64,000 bases of DNA from Treponema sp. (GTDB taxonomy: Bacteria > Spirochaetota > Spirochaetia > Treponematales > Breznakiellaceae): NCBI GenBank assembly GCA_009781635.1, contig WQXU01000003.1:62001-126000 (forward strand), written 5' to 3'. Positions within the stretch are counted from its first letter, which is position 1; every line of letters starts with the position of its first letter. Positions 44,917 to 53,465 of this stretch are shown one piece after another. The notes below the pieces were generated by a model, which did not search any database, was not told the DNA's origin, and saw only the letters and a program-made list of their open reading frames with translations. The translations under genes were made by a program, and so were the position numbers.

Positions 44917-45105
44917 ATGGCAGTACCCAGAGGTAAAACATCTAAAGCCAGGACAAGCCGTCGGCGGTCCATTAACATGAAACTTACAGCACCTACAATG
45001 ATAGATTGCAGCACTTGCGGCAACAAGGTTCTTTTGCACCGGGTTTGCTCCAAATGCGGCTATTACCGGGGTAAGCAGGTAATTATACCAAATTCCAAAG
45101 TATAA
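44917..45105 (+). CDS. rpmF: 50S ribosomal protein L32
   Basis: 62 residues beginning MAVPRGKTSKARTSRRR, the L32 signature. Four cysteines (C31, C34, C44, C47) form a zinc ribbon, so this is the zinc-binding form. GAGAGG lies seven bases upstream of the ATG. It is followed after 14 bases by acpP, a common linkage of ribosome and fatty-acid genes; plsX and fab genes are not present between them here. Confidence 0.97.
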   Translation: MAVPRGKTSKARTSRRRSINMKLTAPTMIDCSTCGNKVLLHRVCSKCGYYRGKQVIIPNSKV

Positions 45106-45119
45106 CTAAGGGGAGAAAA

Positions 45120-45356
45120 ATGGACGAATTGTTTGAGAAAATGAAGAAGCTCATCGCTGAGAAACTTGAAGTTGATGAAGGCAAGATCACAATGGAAGCG
45201 TCATTCCGTCAGGACCTTGGCGCCGACAGCCTTGATACCTACGAACTGGTTTATGCCATCGAAGAAGAGATGGGAATCAATATTCCAGATGAAAAAGCCA
45301 ATGAATTTGAAACAGTGAAGGACGCATACGAATTTATTAAATCCCAGCAAAAGTAA
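45120..45356 (+). CDS. acpP: Acyl carrier protein
   Basis: 78 residues, strongly acidic. The phosphopantetheine attachment serine is S37 in LGADSLDTYELV. It carries growing acyl chains in fatty-acid synthesis and depends on CoA, whose synthesis gene coaD lies just upstream. AAGGGGAG precedes the ATG. The rnc gene follows after seven bases. Confidence 0.97.
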   Translation: MDELFEKMKKLIAEKLEVDEGKITMEASFRQDLGADSLDTYELVYAIEEEMGINIPDEKANEFETVKDAYEFIKSQQK

Positions 45357-45363
45357 AAAATTC

Positions 45364-46128
45364 TTGAGTATTGCGCAGGAGTCTTCAGCCGATTTCATAA
45401 AATCAGGCAGTACAGATGCAAGCGCACATAGAAAAATCAAACTGGCGGCATTTCAAAAAGCCGCCGGTTTTAAATTTAAAAATATCAATCTTTTAAATCT
45501 TTCACTTATGCATCGATCCGTTTCCAATGAGACAGGAAATAAAGCCAATAACGAACGTCTTGAGTTTTTGGGCGATTCCATTTTAGGAGCAGTCTGCGCA
45601 ACTCTTTTGTATCAGTCATTTAAGGAAAAGAGCGAAGGAGAACTTGCAAAGATAAAGGCAGTAGTTGTCTCAGAAGACATACTTTCCCAGATAGCTTTAA
45701 ATCTTCAGATCGATAAAATGCTTCTTCTTGGAAAGGGCGAGGAGATGTCCGGCGGCAGGACCAAAAAGGCAATTCTTGCAGACGCCATGGAAGCTTTGAT
45801 TGGCGCTCTTTATACAGACTGCGGCTACAAGTGCGCTTTTGATTTTGTCAGCCGCTGTATTAAACCGGAAATAAATAAGGTAACGGGTGCCGATTATCAT
45901 AAGGACTATAAATCCCTTTTACAGGAATACTGCCAGAGACAGTTTCGCTGTTATCCTGAGTATACTATGGTAAAACGAACAGGCCCTGAGCATGATCGTA
46001 CATTCTGGATGCAGGTATGCATTGGCGATACAGATTACGGCACAGGAACAGGACGTAATAAAAAAAGCGCAGAACAGGAAGCGGCAAAGGCTGCGTGGGA
46101 TGCCCTTACTAAAGAGGAGTTAACATGA
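45364..46128 (+). CDS. rnc: Ribonuclease III
   Basis: 254 residues if the TTG at 45364 is used; no better start keeps the first helix, and the ribosome site is poor, so the start is uncertain. NERLEFLGDSILG is the RNase III signature, with the second acidic cluster in ADAMEALIGALYTD; the C-terminal double-stranded RNA-binding domain is at about 180-250. It cuts rRNA precursors and structured mRNAs. The stop overlaps the esterase lipoprotein start by four bases. Confidence 0.93.
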   Translation: MSIAQESSADFIKSGSTDASAHRKIKLAAFQKAAGFKFKNINLLNLSLMHRSVSNETGNKANNERLEFLGDSILGAVCATLLYQSFKEKSEGELAKIKAVVVSEDILSQIALNLQIDKMLLLGKGEEMSGGRTKKAILADAMEALIGALYTDCGYKCAFDFVSRCIKPEINKVTGADYHKDYKSLLQEYCQRQFRCYPEYTMVKRTGPEHDRTFWMQVCIGDTDYGTGTGRNKKSAEQEAAKAAWDALTKEELT

Positions 46129-47114
46129 AGAAGTTTATTTTATTATTTACAGTTGTTTTAATATTATGCGGATGCGCAGGCAGCGGCCGGCTTTCAGCGG
46201 CAAAAGAATATATTTTACCCGATGTTGATATTCTTGATGGTTATGAAATAAACGGCGAGTTTCATGTTTATATTGCTTTCGGGCAGTCAAATATGCAGGG
46301 CCCCGGCGAGATTCGCCCGCAGGACAGGGAAGGAATCAGCGAGCGCTTCAGGATAATGAATGTAGTAGCAGGCAGGTATGCCAACAGCTTCCGTGAAAAG
46401 CACAAATTGTACAGAGCATCCCCGCCTCTTATAATAACCGATAACAATTTAACGCATTGGACAGGCGCATTTACAATTGGCCTTTCTCCTGTTGATTATT
46501 TCGGAAGAACCCTTATAGAAAATATCCGGCAGGATATCACGATTGGAGTTGTGGCTGTTGCAAACGGAGACATGGCTCTTGCAGCCTTTCACAAGACAAA
46601 GTCGGAAGATTATTTTAGGGGGAGCGGAACCCTAAGTGGCAGGCCGAGCCAGACGGAGATGCAGGGAATGAACAGGTACAAGGGCGCAGGTTATGCGAAT
46701 ATGTACGACGCCATTATCCAGAATGCAAAACTTGCGCAGAGGGAAGGCGGCATTGTAAAGGGCATTATATTTCATCAGGGGGAAAGCGGAGCAGGACTTG
46801 CCAATGTCAGCTGGGCGGATTTATTAAAAGAAATTTATAATGATATGCTTTCCGATTTAAATCTTGCGCCCAATTCAATCCCAATCCTTTTGGGGCAGAC
46901 ATGGAACGGCGGCTCCGGCAGCACAGGCGGCGTGTTGGCAAGCGACAGCGCGATAAAAGCCGTTTTGCCGAATGCCTTTATAATAAGCTCTGTTGGATGT
47001 ACAGGCAGAACAGGCCAGGGCCAGCCTGACAATATCCATTTTGGTTCCGCCGGATTACAGTTACTGGGTACGCGCTACGGCGAAAAAATGCTTGAACTTG
47101 TTTACGGAAATTAG
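46125..47114 (+). CDS. SGNH-type carbohydrate acetylesterase lipoprotein
   Basis: 329 residues with lipobox ILCGC (Cys15 or Cys17). Block I is AFGQSNMQG (nucleophile Ser55). IIFHQGESGAG and the late QPDNIHFGSAG supply the remaining catalytic Asp/His. This is the CE6/sialate-O-acetylesterase-like group (DUF303) acting on acetylated xylan or sialic acid. Surface attachment by lipid fits polysaccharide use in a gut. It overlaps rnc by ATGA, an odd partner for a nuclease gene. Substrate not known. Confidence 0.85.
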   Translation: MKKFILLFTVVLILCGCAGSGRLSAAKEYILPDVDILDGYEINGEFHVYIAFGQSNMQGPGEIRPQDREGISERFRIMNVVAGRYANSFREKHKLYRASPPLIITDNNLTHWTGAFTIGLSPVDYFGRTLIENIRQDITIGVVAVANGDMALAAFHKTKSEDYFRGSGTLSGRPSQTEMQGMNRYKGAGYANMYDAIIQNAKLAQREGGIVKGIIFHQGESGAGLANVSWADLLKEIYNDMLSDLNLAPNSIPILLGQTWNGGSGSTGGVLASDSAIKAVLPNAFIISSVGCTGRTGQGQPDNIHFGSAGLQLLGTRYGEKMLELVYGN

Positions 47115-47133
47115 AGCAGTATTTTCCTGCCGT

Positions 47134-48516
47134 TTAATTCATATTCCCATGCATCTTCTTTGCAATCTCAAGTAATTTTTCGCGGGTGTTTTGCTGCGGA
47201 TCATCAAGCACGGTTTCCAAAAGTTCCTTTAAAATGATTCCCATTACCTTGCCGCTTTGAATGCCTATTGTCATTAAATCCCTTCCTGTAATTGCAAGAT
47301 TTTTAATGGTGAATGCGCGGCTGTCAGCCAGAACAGTTTTTACTCTCTCCATAAGAGCGGCAGTAGGTTTGTAACAGGGCTCTTTGCCTGCAAAACCGTA
47401 AATGTCGGCGCGCCTTAGACAGTAAATGTCAGGAAGATGCTCTTCTTTCACACGCGCGATAAATCTGCGCACCGCAGAATCCGACCATTCGTCAGTGTAT
47501 TGGAACATATGCTCCTTTATTAAATGGCAGGTTTTATCAATTACTGCGTTGGAATAGCGAAGGCGGCTTAATACGGCGCGGCTCATGTTAGCTGACACCT
47601 CTTCATGGCGGTAGAATGTATAAACGCCGCTTTCATCAAGGCTGCGCACATTTGGCTTTCCGACATCATGGAAGAGGGACGCAAGCCGCACTTCATGCGA
47701 ATAGTCTTTTGCCGCAGCATAGTCGCAGGCAAGCAGGCAGTGATCGAGCACATCAAACTGATGAAAGCCCTTTTGCTCAACATTGCGGCAGAGGGCAAGC
47801 TCGTTAAGAAAAAGACTTAACAAACCTGTCTTTTCCATTAAATAAAAGGCGTGCGACGGAACAGGAGAAAAAAGTATTTTATCGATCTCATCGCGTATGC
47901 GTTCTTTGGAAACTTTCGCGCTTACATCAAGTGCGCCGGGTATCGCTTCCAGCGTATCTTTATCAATTTTAAAACCAAGCTGAGCTGCAAACCGCACTGC
48001 GCGCATTGGGCGTAAACCGTCTTCGTTAAAGCGCTCTGCAGGATTGCCGGCACAGCGGATAATTTTTGCATTAATGTCTTTTGCGCCGTTAAAAGGATCT
48101 ACAATTTCATTTCCCGGTAAAAGGCGCAGGGCAATTGCGTTCATTGTAAAATCACGCCTTGAGAGATCTTCATATATTGAGCTTGCATACCGTACATCAT
48201 CCGGTCTGCGTCCGTCCGAATAGCCGGACTCAGTTCTGAATGTGGTAATTTCGGCGCTGACAGGATTTGAGCTGTTCTTTTTGTAAATTACAGTAACAGT
48301 TCCGTGTTTTATACCTGTGGGAATAACGCTGCATCCATGGCGCCTCATAATGGAAGTAACCTCTTCAGGCAGAGCGTCTGTAGCCAAATCCCAGTCATGG
48401 ATCTTTTTCCCTCTTAGTATATCCCTAACAGCTCCTCCCACAAGGTAGAGTTCTTTTCCCATATTTTTAAAAATTGAGGCAATTTCTTTAATGGCAGGGT
48501 CGATGTCCGCTCTCAA
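47134..48516 (-). CDS. cca: CCA tRNA nucleotidyltransferase with HD domain
   Basis: 460 residues from a TTG start with AAGGA about nine bases upstream. Nucleotidyltransferase motifs are LVGGAVRDILRG and DWDLAT; RRDFTMNAI and the RPMRAVRFAAQLGF segment follow. The HD phosphohydrolase motif appears as LASLFHDVGKP (about 270-280) with RHEEVS after it. It adds or repairs the 3' CCA of tRNA. It is convergent to the esterase gene with a 19-base gap. The PcnB paralogue at 40847 lacks the HD part. Confidence 0.92.
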   Translation of the reverse strand: MRADIDPAIKEIASIFKNMGKELYLVGGAVRDILRGKKIHDWDLATDALPEEVTSIMRRHGCSVIPTGIKHGTVTVIYKKNSSNPVSAEITTFRTESGYSDGRRPDDVRYASSIYEDLSRRDFTMNAIALRLLPGNEIVDPFNGAKDINAKIIRCAGNPAERFNEDGLRPMRAVRFAAQLGFKIDKDTLEAIPGALDVSAKVSKERIRDEIDKILFSPVPSHAFYLMEKTGLLSLFLNELALCRNVEQKGFHQFDVLDHCLLACDYAAAKDYSHEVRLASLFHDVGKPNVRSLDESGVYTFYRHEEVSANMSRAVLSRLRYSNAVIDKTCHLIKEHMFQYTDEWSDSAVRRFIARVKEEHLPDIYCLRRADIYGFAGKEPCYKPTAALMERVKTVLADSRAFTIKNLAITGRDLMTIGIQSGKVMGIILKELLETVLDDPQQNTREKLLEIAKKMHGNMN

Positions 48517-48588
48517 TTGATAATCCTTCCGTAATTAAGTATACTTTTTTTAAATTATTTTTACCATGAACTTGCACCTGGAGGGGAA

Positions 48589-49260
48589 TTGCTCGGTGTT
48601 ATATTTACCGGCGCAGAAGCGCCGAAGCCGCAGGTTATTAAACAAATCCTTAAAACACAAAGGGACGCGCTTTTTATTGCGGCCGATTCAGGACTTACAT
48701 CAGCGGAAAATGCAGGTATAAAGCCTGACTGGATTATAGGTGATATGGATTCACTTGAAGATACATCGCGTCTTTGCGCCTATCCGCAGGAACGTATTAT
48801 CCGCCTGCAGCATGAGAAGGATTTTTCGGATACCGAGATGGCCGTTTCACTTGCTGTTGATAAGGGCTGCAAGTCTATATGGATTATTGGCGGCGGCGGG
48901 GGCAGAACGGATCATCTTTTTGCCATTCGATCCCTTTTTGAAAGAGAACATTTTCCGCGCAGATGGATCACAGGAACAGAAGAAATCTTCTGCATAGACG
49001 CGCAGCAGACAGAAGAAAACGCAATTCATTTTAGCTTAAAAAGCAATGCGTCTGTTTCTGTTTTTCCGCTTGGAGACGGGCCGTGGAAGGCAGTAAGCAC
49101 AGGGCTTAAATGGCCGCTTGAAGACCTTCGCTGGAGCCGGGGTTTTTTTGGGTTAAGCAATGTAGCGCAAGACGGTGAGTTTGCGATTACAGCACATCTT
49201 GGCCGATTCATGATATTATTATCAGTACAGGACAGTATTTTTACATTATTTGGGAGGTAG
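48589..49260 (+). CDS. thiN: Thiamine pyrophosphokinase
   Basis: 223 residues from a TTG with GGAGGGG just upstream. Motifs fit thiamine pyrophosphokinase: AADSGLTSAENAGIKPDWIIGDMDS, QHEKDFSDTEMAV and GGGGGRTDHLFA. It transfers pyrophosphate from ATP to thiamine. It lies directly before folD (one base between stop and ATG), so the two are translationally linked. No TPP riboswitch was recognised upstream. Confidence 0.9.
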   Translation: MLGVIFTGAEAPKPQVIKQILKTQRDALFIAADSGLTSAENAGIKPDWIIGDMDSLEDTSRLCAYPQERIIRLQHEKDFSDTEMAVSLAVDKGCKSIWIIGGGGGRTDHLFAIRSLFEREHFPRRWITGTEEIFCIDAQQTEENAIHFSLKSNASVSVFPLGDGPWKAVSTGLKWPLEDLRWSRGFFGLSNVAQDGEFAITAHLGRFMILLSVQDSIFTLFGR

Positions 49261-49261
49261 C

Positions 49262-50134
49262 ATGTCAGCTATTTTATTGGACGGAAAGGCCTTAGGGCAA
49301 AAAATACGTCAAAACGCAAAAGAGAGAGCTGCTGCCCTGAAGGAAAAAGGGATTATCCCCTGTCTTGCCGTAGTGCTTGTTGGTAATGACAGCGCAAGTC
49401 TTTCATATGTCAAGTCCAAAGAAAAAGCCCTTGCTGAAGCCGGAATGGACAGCCGCGATATAAGACTGCCCGAAGAGACAAGCGAAGAAGAACTCCTTTC
49501 AATAATTTCAGGTTTAAATAAGGATGATAAAGTTCATGGCATCCTGATTCAATCGCCTTTGCCGAAGCATATAGACGAAGAAAAAGCTATCTTGTCTGTC
49601 GCTCCGCAAAAAGATGTTGACTGCTTCCATCCGGTTTCGGTCGGGAATGCCGTTTTGGAAAGGCCCGGATTTTTACCATGTACGCCGCATGGAGTTTTAA
49701 AACTACTGCGTGAATATAATATTCCTGTTTGCGGCTCTCATGCTGTAATTGTGGGAAGATCAAATATTGTAGGAAAACCTCTTGCCAGTCTTTTAGTCCG
49801 CCGTGAATACAATGCAACAGTGACTCTCTGCCACACGGGGACAAAGGATCTTGCATCTTACACATTGCAGGCGGACATACTAATTGTCGCGGCAAGAAAT
49901 CCCGAATTTATAAAAGCGGATATGGTTAAAGAGGGCGCTGTAGTAATCGATGTTGGAATAAACCGCGTAGACGATCCTTGTGCAAAAAAGGGTTACCGTG
50001 TTTGCGGGGATGTTGATCCTTGTGTTGCGCAGAAAGCTTCTTTTTTTACGCCTGTACCGGGAGGGGTTGGCCCGATGACTATAGCATTACTTTTACAAAA
50101 TGTAATAGAAGCTGCAGAAGCAGGAATTGCATAA
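49262..50134 (+). CDS. folD: Bifunctional methylenetetrahydrofolate dehydrogenase/cyclohydrolase
   Basis: 290 residues from MSAILLDGK, with GGGAGG eight bases upstream. SYVKSKEKALAEAG includes the catalytic Lys region; GILIQSPLPKHID and the C-terminal PVPGGVGPMTIALL are FolD signatures. It interconverts methylene- and formyl-THF with NADP. The frame can be extended to an ATG at 49250, but that start lies on the ribosome site. It sits between thiN and a small membrane protein gene in one operon. Confidence 0.96.
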   Translation: MSAILLDGKALGQKIRQNAKERAAALKEKGIIPCLAVVLVGNDSASLSYVKSKEKALAEAGMDSRDIRLPEETSEEELLSIISGLNKDDKVHGILIQSPLPKHIDEEKAILSVAPQKDVDCFHPVSVGNAVLERPGFLPCTPHGVLKLLREYNIPVCGSHAVIVGRSNIVGKPLASLLVRREYNATVTLCHTGTKDLASYTLQADILIVAARNPEFIKADMVKEGAVVIDVGINRVDDPCAKKGYRVCGDVDPCVAQKASFFTPVPGGVGPMTIALLLQNVIEAAEAGIA

Positions 50135-50149
50135 AGGAGATTTATAGAA

Positions 50150-50536
50150 ATGTCAAACGAATCTGAATACAGGGATGTAAATCCAATAAATGAAAATTTG
50201 AATAATAAGGGCAGAACTGCAATTATGTTTATTGCAGGGGGCATCGCGCTTTTTATCCTTACATTTGTCGGTATGAGAATACGGCCTGTCGGACTTGCCG
50301 TTGGCTCTTTTACATTTGTATCCGGCCTTATGATGCTTGTCCGCAGGAAGAAGTTTAATTACAGGCCCGGCCTTATTGTGGCTGTCTGCGGATTTCTTCT
50401 TCTGCTTGCCAATCCCCGTTTCGGAGTTATTGCAGGATTTGCCGGGTACTTTCTTGTGATTGCATCAATCGGGCTTTTTGTCTTTGGCCTGTTTAAGGCT
50501 ATTAAAATATCCTGGGATCTTGGAAAGTGGTCCTGA
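50150..50536 (+). CDS. Small four-helix membrane protein
   Basis: 128 residues. A polar N-terminus of about 22 residues is followed by four hydrophobic segments (about 25-43, 45-63, 75-92 and 95-118) with very short loops. AAGGAGA precedes the ATG. It lies 15 bases after folD and its stop is four bases before the preferred miaB start, so it is part of that operon. I do not recognise a family and cannot assign a function. Confidence 0.7.
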   Translation: MSNESEYRDVNPINENLNNKGRTAIMFIAGGIALFILTFVGMRIRPVGLAVGSFTFVSGLMMLVRRKKFNYRPGLIVAVCGFLLLLANPRFGVIAGFAGYFLVIASIGLFVFGLFKAIKISWDLGKWS

Positions 50537-50540
50537 AAAA

Positions 50541-51878
50541 TTGAAATACTTTTTTGAAACATACGGCTGCCAGATGAACAGCGCCGAATCTGCAGCGCTT
50601 GCTCTTGATTGCAAAGAGCGCGGATGGCTTAAAGCGGAAAAATACGAGGATGCTGATCTTGTTCTGCTTAATACCTGCTCTGTAAGACTGACAGCGGAAA
50701 AACGCGCGCTTGGCCGTATTGCTCATTATGCCGGTATTAAAAAAAAACAAAAGCGTCCTCTTGCCCTTGTTGTTGCAGGCTGCATGGCGCAAAGACTAAA
50801 AGAGAGTTTGAAAGAAAAATATCCGCAGGTAGATTATGTGATAGGCACAAGCCAGAGATCTATATTTCCTTTGATACTTGAAGCTGTTGAAAACGGCTCT
50901 TGCAGTGAGATCTTAATCCCGGAGATGAATGAAAAACCAGTTTTTTCTTTTTCTGATTCTCTCCTTGAGGACGGGCAATTCCGCAGTTTTATTCCCATTA
51001 TGCATGGCTGTAATAATTTCTGCTCTTATTGCATTGTTCCCTATGTCCGGGGCAGGGAAGTATCCCGCGACCCGGATAATATCGCAAGGGAAATTCGCAT
51101 CGTTGCAGAAAGGGGAGTACGCGAAATAACTCTTTTGGGGCAAAATGTAAACAGCTATAATTGGGAATCTGATGCAGGCTCAAAAAATTTCAGCGCTCTT
51201 TTAAAATTCCTTGCCCGCGAAGCTGCTAAAAACGGCATAAACTGGATTCGTTTTCTTTCCGCAAACCCCGGCAATTTTTCATCTGAGACGGTAGAAACGC
51301 TGGCGGAAAATAAGGTTTTCTGCCGCCATATACACCTGCCTGTTCAGCATGGTTCAAACTCTGTTCTTAAAGCAATGAACCGCGGTTATACCGCAGAACG
51401 TTTTCTGGAACTTACTGGTGAAATCCGCGCCGCAATGCCGGAAGTCTCTCTTTCAACAGATATATTGGTCGGCTTTCCCGGCGAAACAGAAGAGGATTTG
51501 GACAGAACGCTAAAACTGATGGAAGAAGTTAAATTTCTTTACTCATATATGTATCACTTTAATCCGCGGGAGGGGACAAAAGCCTATGATCTTCCGGGCA
51601 GGATTGATGATGAAGTAAAAAAAGAAAGGCTTTCCAGAGTGATAAACCTTCAGAAAAAACATACAAAAGAAATACTAAAAGGGAGAATTGGCAGTACAGA
51701 GACCGTATTAATAGAAGGAATTTCACGAAAAAATGCCGATGAATTAATAACAAGGACAGAAAGAGATGAAATGGTGGCAGTTCCGGGTTCCAAAAACCTG
51801 ATAGGCTCTTTTGCAAGGCTTACGCTTTCTTCCTTGAAGGGAAATACATTCCGGGCCCAGCATTTGGAAAGTATTTAA
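50541..51878 (+). CDS. miaB: tRNA-2-methylthio-N6-dimethylallyladenosine synthase
   Basis: 445 residues from the TTG at 50541, which gives the family start (M)KYFFETYGCQMNSAES; TTG at 50520 is an alternative. N-terminal cluster cysteines are in YGCQMN, NTCSV and GCMAQ. The radical-SAM motif is CNNFCSYC, and a TRAM domain closes the protein at about 375-440. It adds the methylthio group to ms2i6A37 of tRNA. Last gene of the thiN-folD operon, followed by hairpins and a leader ORF. Confidence 0.94.
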   Translation: MKYFFETYGCQMNSAESAALALDCKERGWLKAEKYEDADLVLLNTCSVRLTAEKRALGRIAHYAGIKKKQKRPLALVVAGCMAQRLKESLKEKYPQVDYVIGTSQRSIFPLILEAVENGSCSEILIPEMNEKPVFSFSDSLLEDGQFRSFIPIMHGCNNFCSYCIVPYVRGREVSRDPDNIAREIRIVAERGVREITLLGQNVNSYNWESDAGSKNFSALLKFLAREAAKNGINWIRFLSANPGNFSSETVETLAENKVFCRHIHLPVQHGSNSVLKAMNRGYTAERFLELTGEIRAAMPEVSLSTDILVGFPGETEEDLDRTLKLMEEVKFLYSYMYHFNPREGTKAYDLPGRIDDEVKKERLSRVINLQKKHTKEILKGRIGSTETVLIEGISRKNADELITRTERDEMVAVPGSKNLIGSFARLTLSSLKGNTFRAQHLESI

Positions 51879-51918
51879 TAATCATTTATAATAAATCTGA
51901 CCGCTTTTAAGCGGCCGG

Positions 51919-52003
51919 ACTGCTGCACGGTAAGGAGGGTTCATGAAGCTTTGCTTCATGTTTGATTATAAGTGCAGCAATACTGCTGCACGATAAGGGG
52001 GGG
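51919..52003 (+). promoter_or_regulatory. Candidate attenuator with alternative hairpins and duplicated ribosome site
   Basis: TGCTGCAC occurs at 51921-51928 and 51984-51991, and GTGCAGCA once at 51972-51979, so the middle element can pair with either one. A separate eight-base hairpin CATGAAGC/GCTTCATG lies at 51942-51960. The copies are part of a 17-base direct repeat (ACTGCTGCACGRTAAGG) that ends in a ribosome site each time. The downstream pairing places a hairpin directly before the LapA-like gene's ribosome site. Confidence 0.5.
51943..51996 (+). CDS. 17-residue leader peptide ORF
   Basis: AAGGAGGG at 51932-51939 is followed three bases later by ATG and 17 codons to TAA at 51994, encoding MKLCFMFDYKCSNTAAR. 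The stop codon lies at the ribosome site of the LapA-like gene, so a ribosome finishing this ORF would cover or reopen the alternative hairpins. It could instead be a chance result of duplication of the ribosome-site region. There is no coding evidence beyond the ribosome site and position. Confidence 0.4.
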   Translation: MKLCFMFDYKCSNTAAR

Positions 52004-52008
52004 AAAAA

Positions 52009-52344
52009 ATGCCCTGGCGTTTAATAGTTTTTATTATTATTTTTGCAGTGTTTCTGATGTTTATTACATTTAATCTGGAGAACAGCTGCGATATCAATTT
52101 TGGTTTTATAAAATTGGAAAAAGTGCCTGTTTTTATTACAGTCTTTTCATCTTTTGTTCTGGGGCTGTTCTGCGCCCTGCCTCTTGTAATGCACATTAAA
52201 TCCAAACGCAAAGAAAAAAAATTAAAGGAAGAGCATAAAAAACATGATGCGCCTATAATAGAAGAAAACCTTTCAGATTCTGTAGATCCAAAAGAAGCAA
52301 GAAAGAAATTTCTTGCCAGAAAGCGTGGCGGTAATGACGCTTAA
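52009..52344 (+). CDS. LapA-domain (DUF1049-like) membrane protein
   Basis: 111 residues. Two membrane helices (about 4-22 and 42-62) are joined by a short loop with NLENSCDINFGF, the pattern of LapA/DUF1049 proteins. A highly charged C-terminal tail follows (KSKRKEKKLKEEHKKHD). LapA proteins act in envelope lipid/LPS assembly in Gram-negative bacteria. GGGGGGG precedes the ATG. A 12-bp hairpin separates it from the SPOR gene. The family call is from topology and loop pattern. Confidence 0.6.
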   Translation: MPWRLIVFIIIFAVFLMFITFNLENSCDINFGFIKLEKVPVFITVFSSFVLGLFCALPLVMHIKSKRKEKKLKEEHKKHDAPIIEENLSDSVDPKEARKKFLARKRGGNDA

Positions 52345-52352
52345 ATATGAGG

Positions 52353-52381
52353 CTGTTCCAAAAAATCTGTTTTTGGAACAG
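52353..52381 (+). promoter_or_regulatory. 12-bp hairpin covering the SPOR gene's ribosome site
   Basis: CTGTTCCAAAAA (52353-52364) pairs perfectly with TTTTTGGAACAG (52370-52381) around a five-base loop. The only Shine-Dalgarno-like sequence (GGAA) of the next gene is in the right arm, and the ATG begins immediately after the stem. The hairpin should limit translation of the SPOR gene unless opened; its T-run is inside the stem, so it is a poor terminator. Confidence 0.6.
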
Positions 52382-53368
52382 ATGCAAAAAAAAATACATA
52401 TCGTTTTTATCTTCTTTTTTGCAATTGTATCAGGCTTATTTTCTGTAGATGTTACTTACGCGCAGACAGGCGCTTCTCTGGAAGCGGAAATCCAAAACAT
52501 AGAAAGGGAGGCTGCAAGGCAGGGCATTACAGCTTCGCAGAGGCATGAAGCCCTTGTCCGTCTTGCGCGCCTTCGCCAGTTGTCAGGTGACATTGAAGGT
52601 GCTGCCAGAAACTGGCTGGAAGCTGCAACAGCTATTCCGGGAATGGTAGACGATAATGCCCTTTTAGCCTGCGCATATTGCCTGGCTGCAATGGGTGAAT
52701 GGGACAGGGCAATTACGGCTATTGAACCCTTGATGTCAAAATTACCGCGCGCGCGTTTTTTAAATTACAGTATCAGAGCGGTAAGGACAGGCGATACAAG
52801 CTCTCTCTCTTCAATTGTGGATAATCCTGTTTATGCCGGAATGAAAGCGGAAATCCTGTTCGTATTATGGAAGGTTTCTGCAGTAACAGCTTCAGGTGAA
52901 AGATGGCGGCAGCGTTTGCTTGCAGAATTTCCGCATACCCCGGAAGGGAGGCTTGCCGCAGGAGAGTCTTCCACAATTATTGTAAGGCCAAGTCCGTTTT
53001 GGCTTTTTTTAGGCGGACTGGATTCTCTCCCATTACTTGCAAGCGAAACACTGGGCCGTCCTGATAACACGCCGCAGGGTACAGTAGTTGCTCCGCCGGT
53101 AACAGCTACTCCGCCGGTAACAGTTACTCCGCCGGCAGCTACTCCTCCATCGCAGGTCATAAGGCTGCAAACGGGTATCTTCAGCCGGCAGGCAAATGCC
53201 CAGTTACAGGCAGAGAGCCTTACAAGAGCAGGTTTTGCTCCTTCCATTGAAAGGCGCATTGTAAACAACAATGAAATGTGGGCTGTCACAGTTCCGGCAG
53301 GAACGGATCAAACGCACACCGCAAACGCCTTACGCGCCGCAGGTTTTGAATCTTTCCTTGTAAGATAA
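52382..53368 (+). CDS. Secreted protein with C-terminal SPOR domain
   Basis: 328 residues from the ATG at 52382, which starts the signal peptide (MQKKIHIVFIFFFAIVSG, cleavage near YAQ). Residues about 40-190 are helical and TPR-like (LRQLSGDIEGAARNWLEAA). A Pro/Thr/Val linker with repeated PPVT precedes a SPOR domain (about 252-328: LQTGIFSRQANAQLQAESL...). SPOR domains bind denuded glycan strands at division sites. It lies after the LapA-like gene, with a hairpin over its start region. Confidence 0.82.
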   Translation: MQKKIHIVFIFFFAIVSGLFSVDVTYAQTGASLEAEIQNIEREAARQGITASQRHEALVRLARLRQLSGDIEGAARNWLEAATAIPGMVDDNALLACAYCLAAMGEWDRAITAIEPLMSKLPRARFLNYSIRAVRTGDTSSLSSIVDNPVYAGMKAEILFVLWKVSAVTASGERWRQRLLAEFPHTPEGRLAAGESSTIIVRPSPFWLFLGGLDSLPLLASETLGRPDNTPQGTVVAPPVTATPPVTVTPPAATPPSQVIRLQTGIFSRQANAQLQAESLTRAGFAPSIERRIVNNNEMWAVTVPAGTDQTHTANALRAAGFESFLVR

Positions 53369-53430
53369 ATTAAGCACATAGTCCAGTCACCGCAACCTTG
53401 TTAATTATTATACATGGTTCGCAAGCTGTC

Positions 53431-53459
53431 TTGTTATTATTTGTTAATAAATATAGAAT
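53431..53459 (+). promoter_or_regulatory. Promoter of the aminotransferase gene
   Basis: TTGTTA (53431-53436), 17 bases and TAGAAT (53454-53459) end six bases before the ATG at 53466. No ribosome site is present. The rest of the 97-bp gap shows no other structure. Confidence 0.55.
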
Positions 53460-53465
53460 GAGCGC

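Noticed and set aside
52831..53289. 152-codon minus-strand frame opposite the SPOR gene
   Set aside because: Low-complexity Val/Thr/Gly run arises from the sense PPVTATPPVT linker; no family or start signal.
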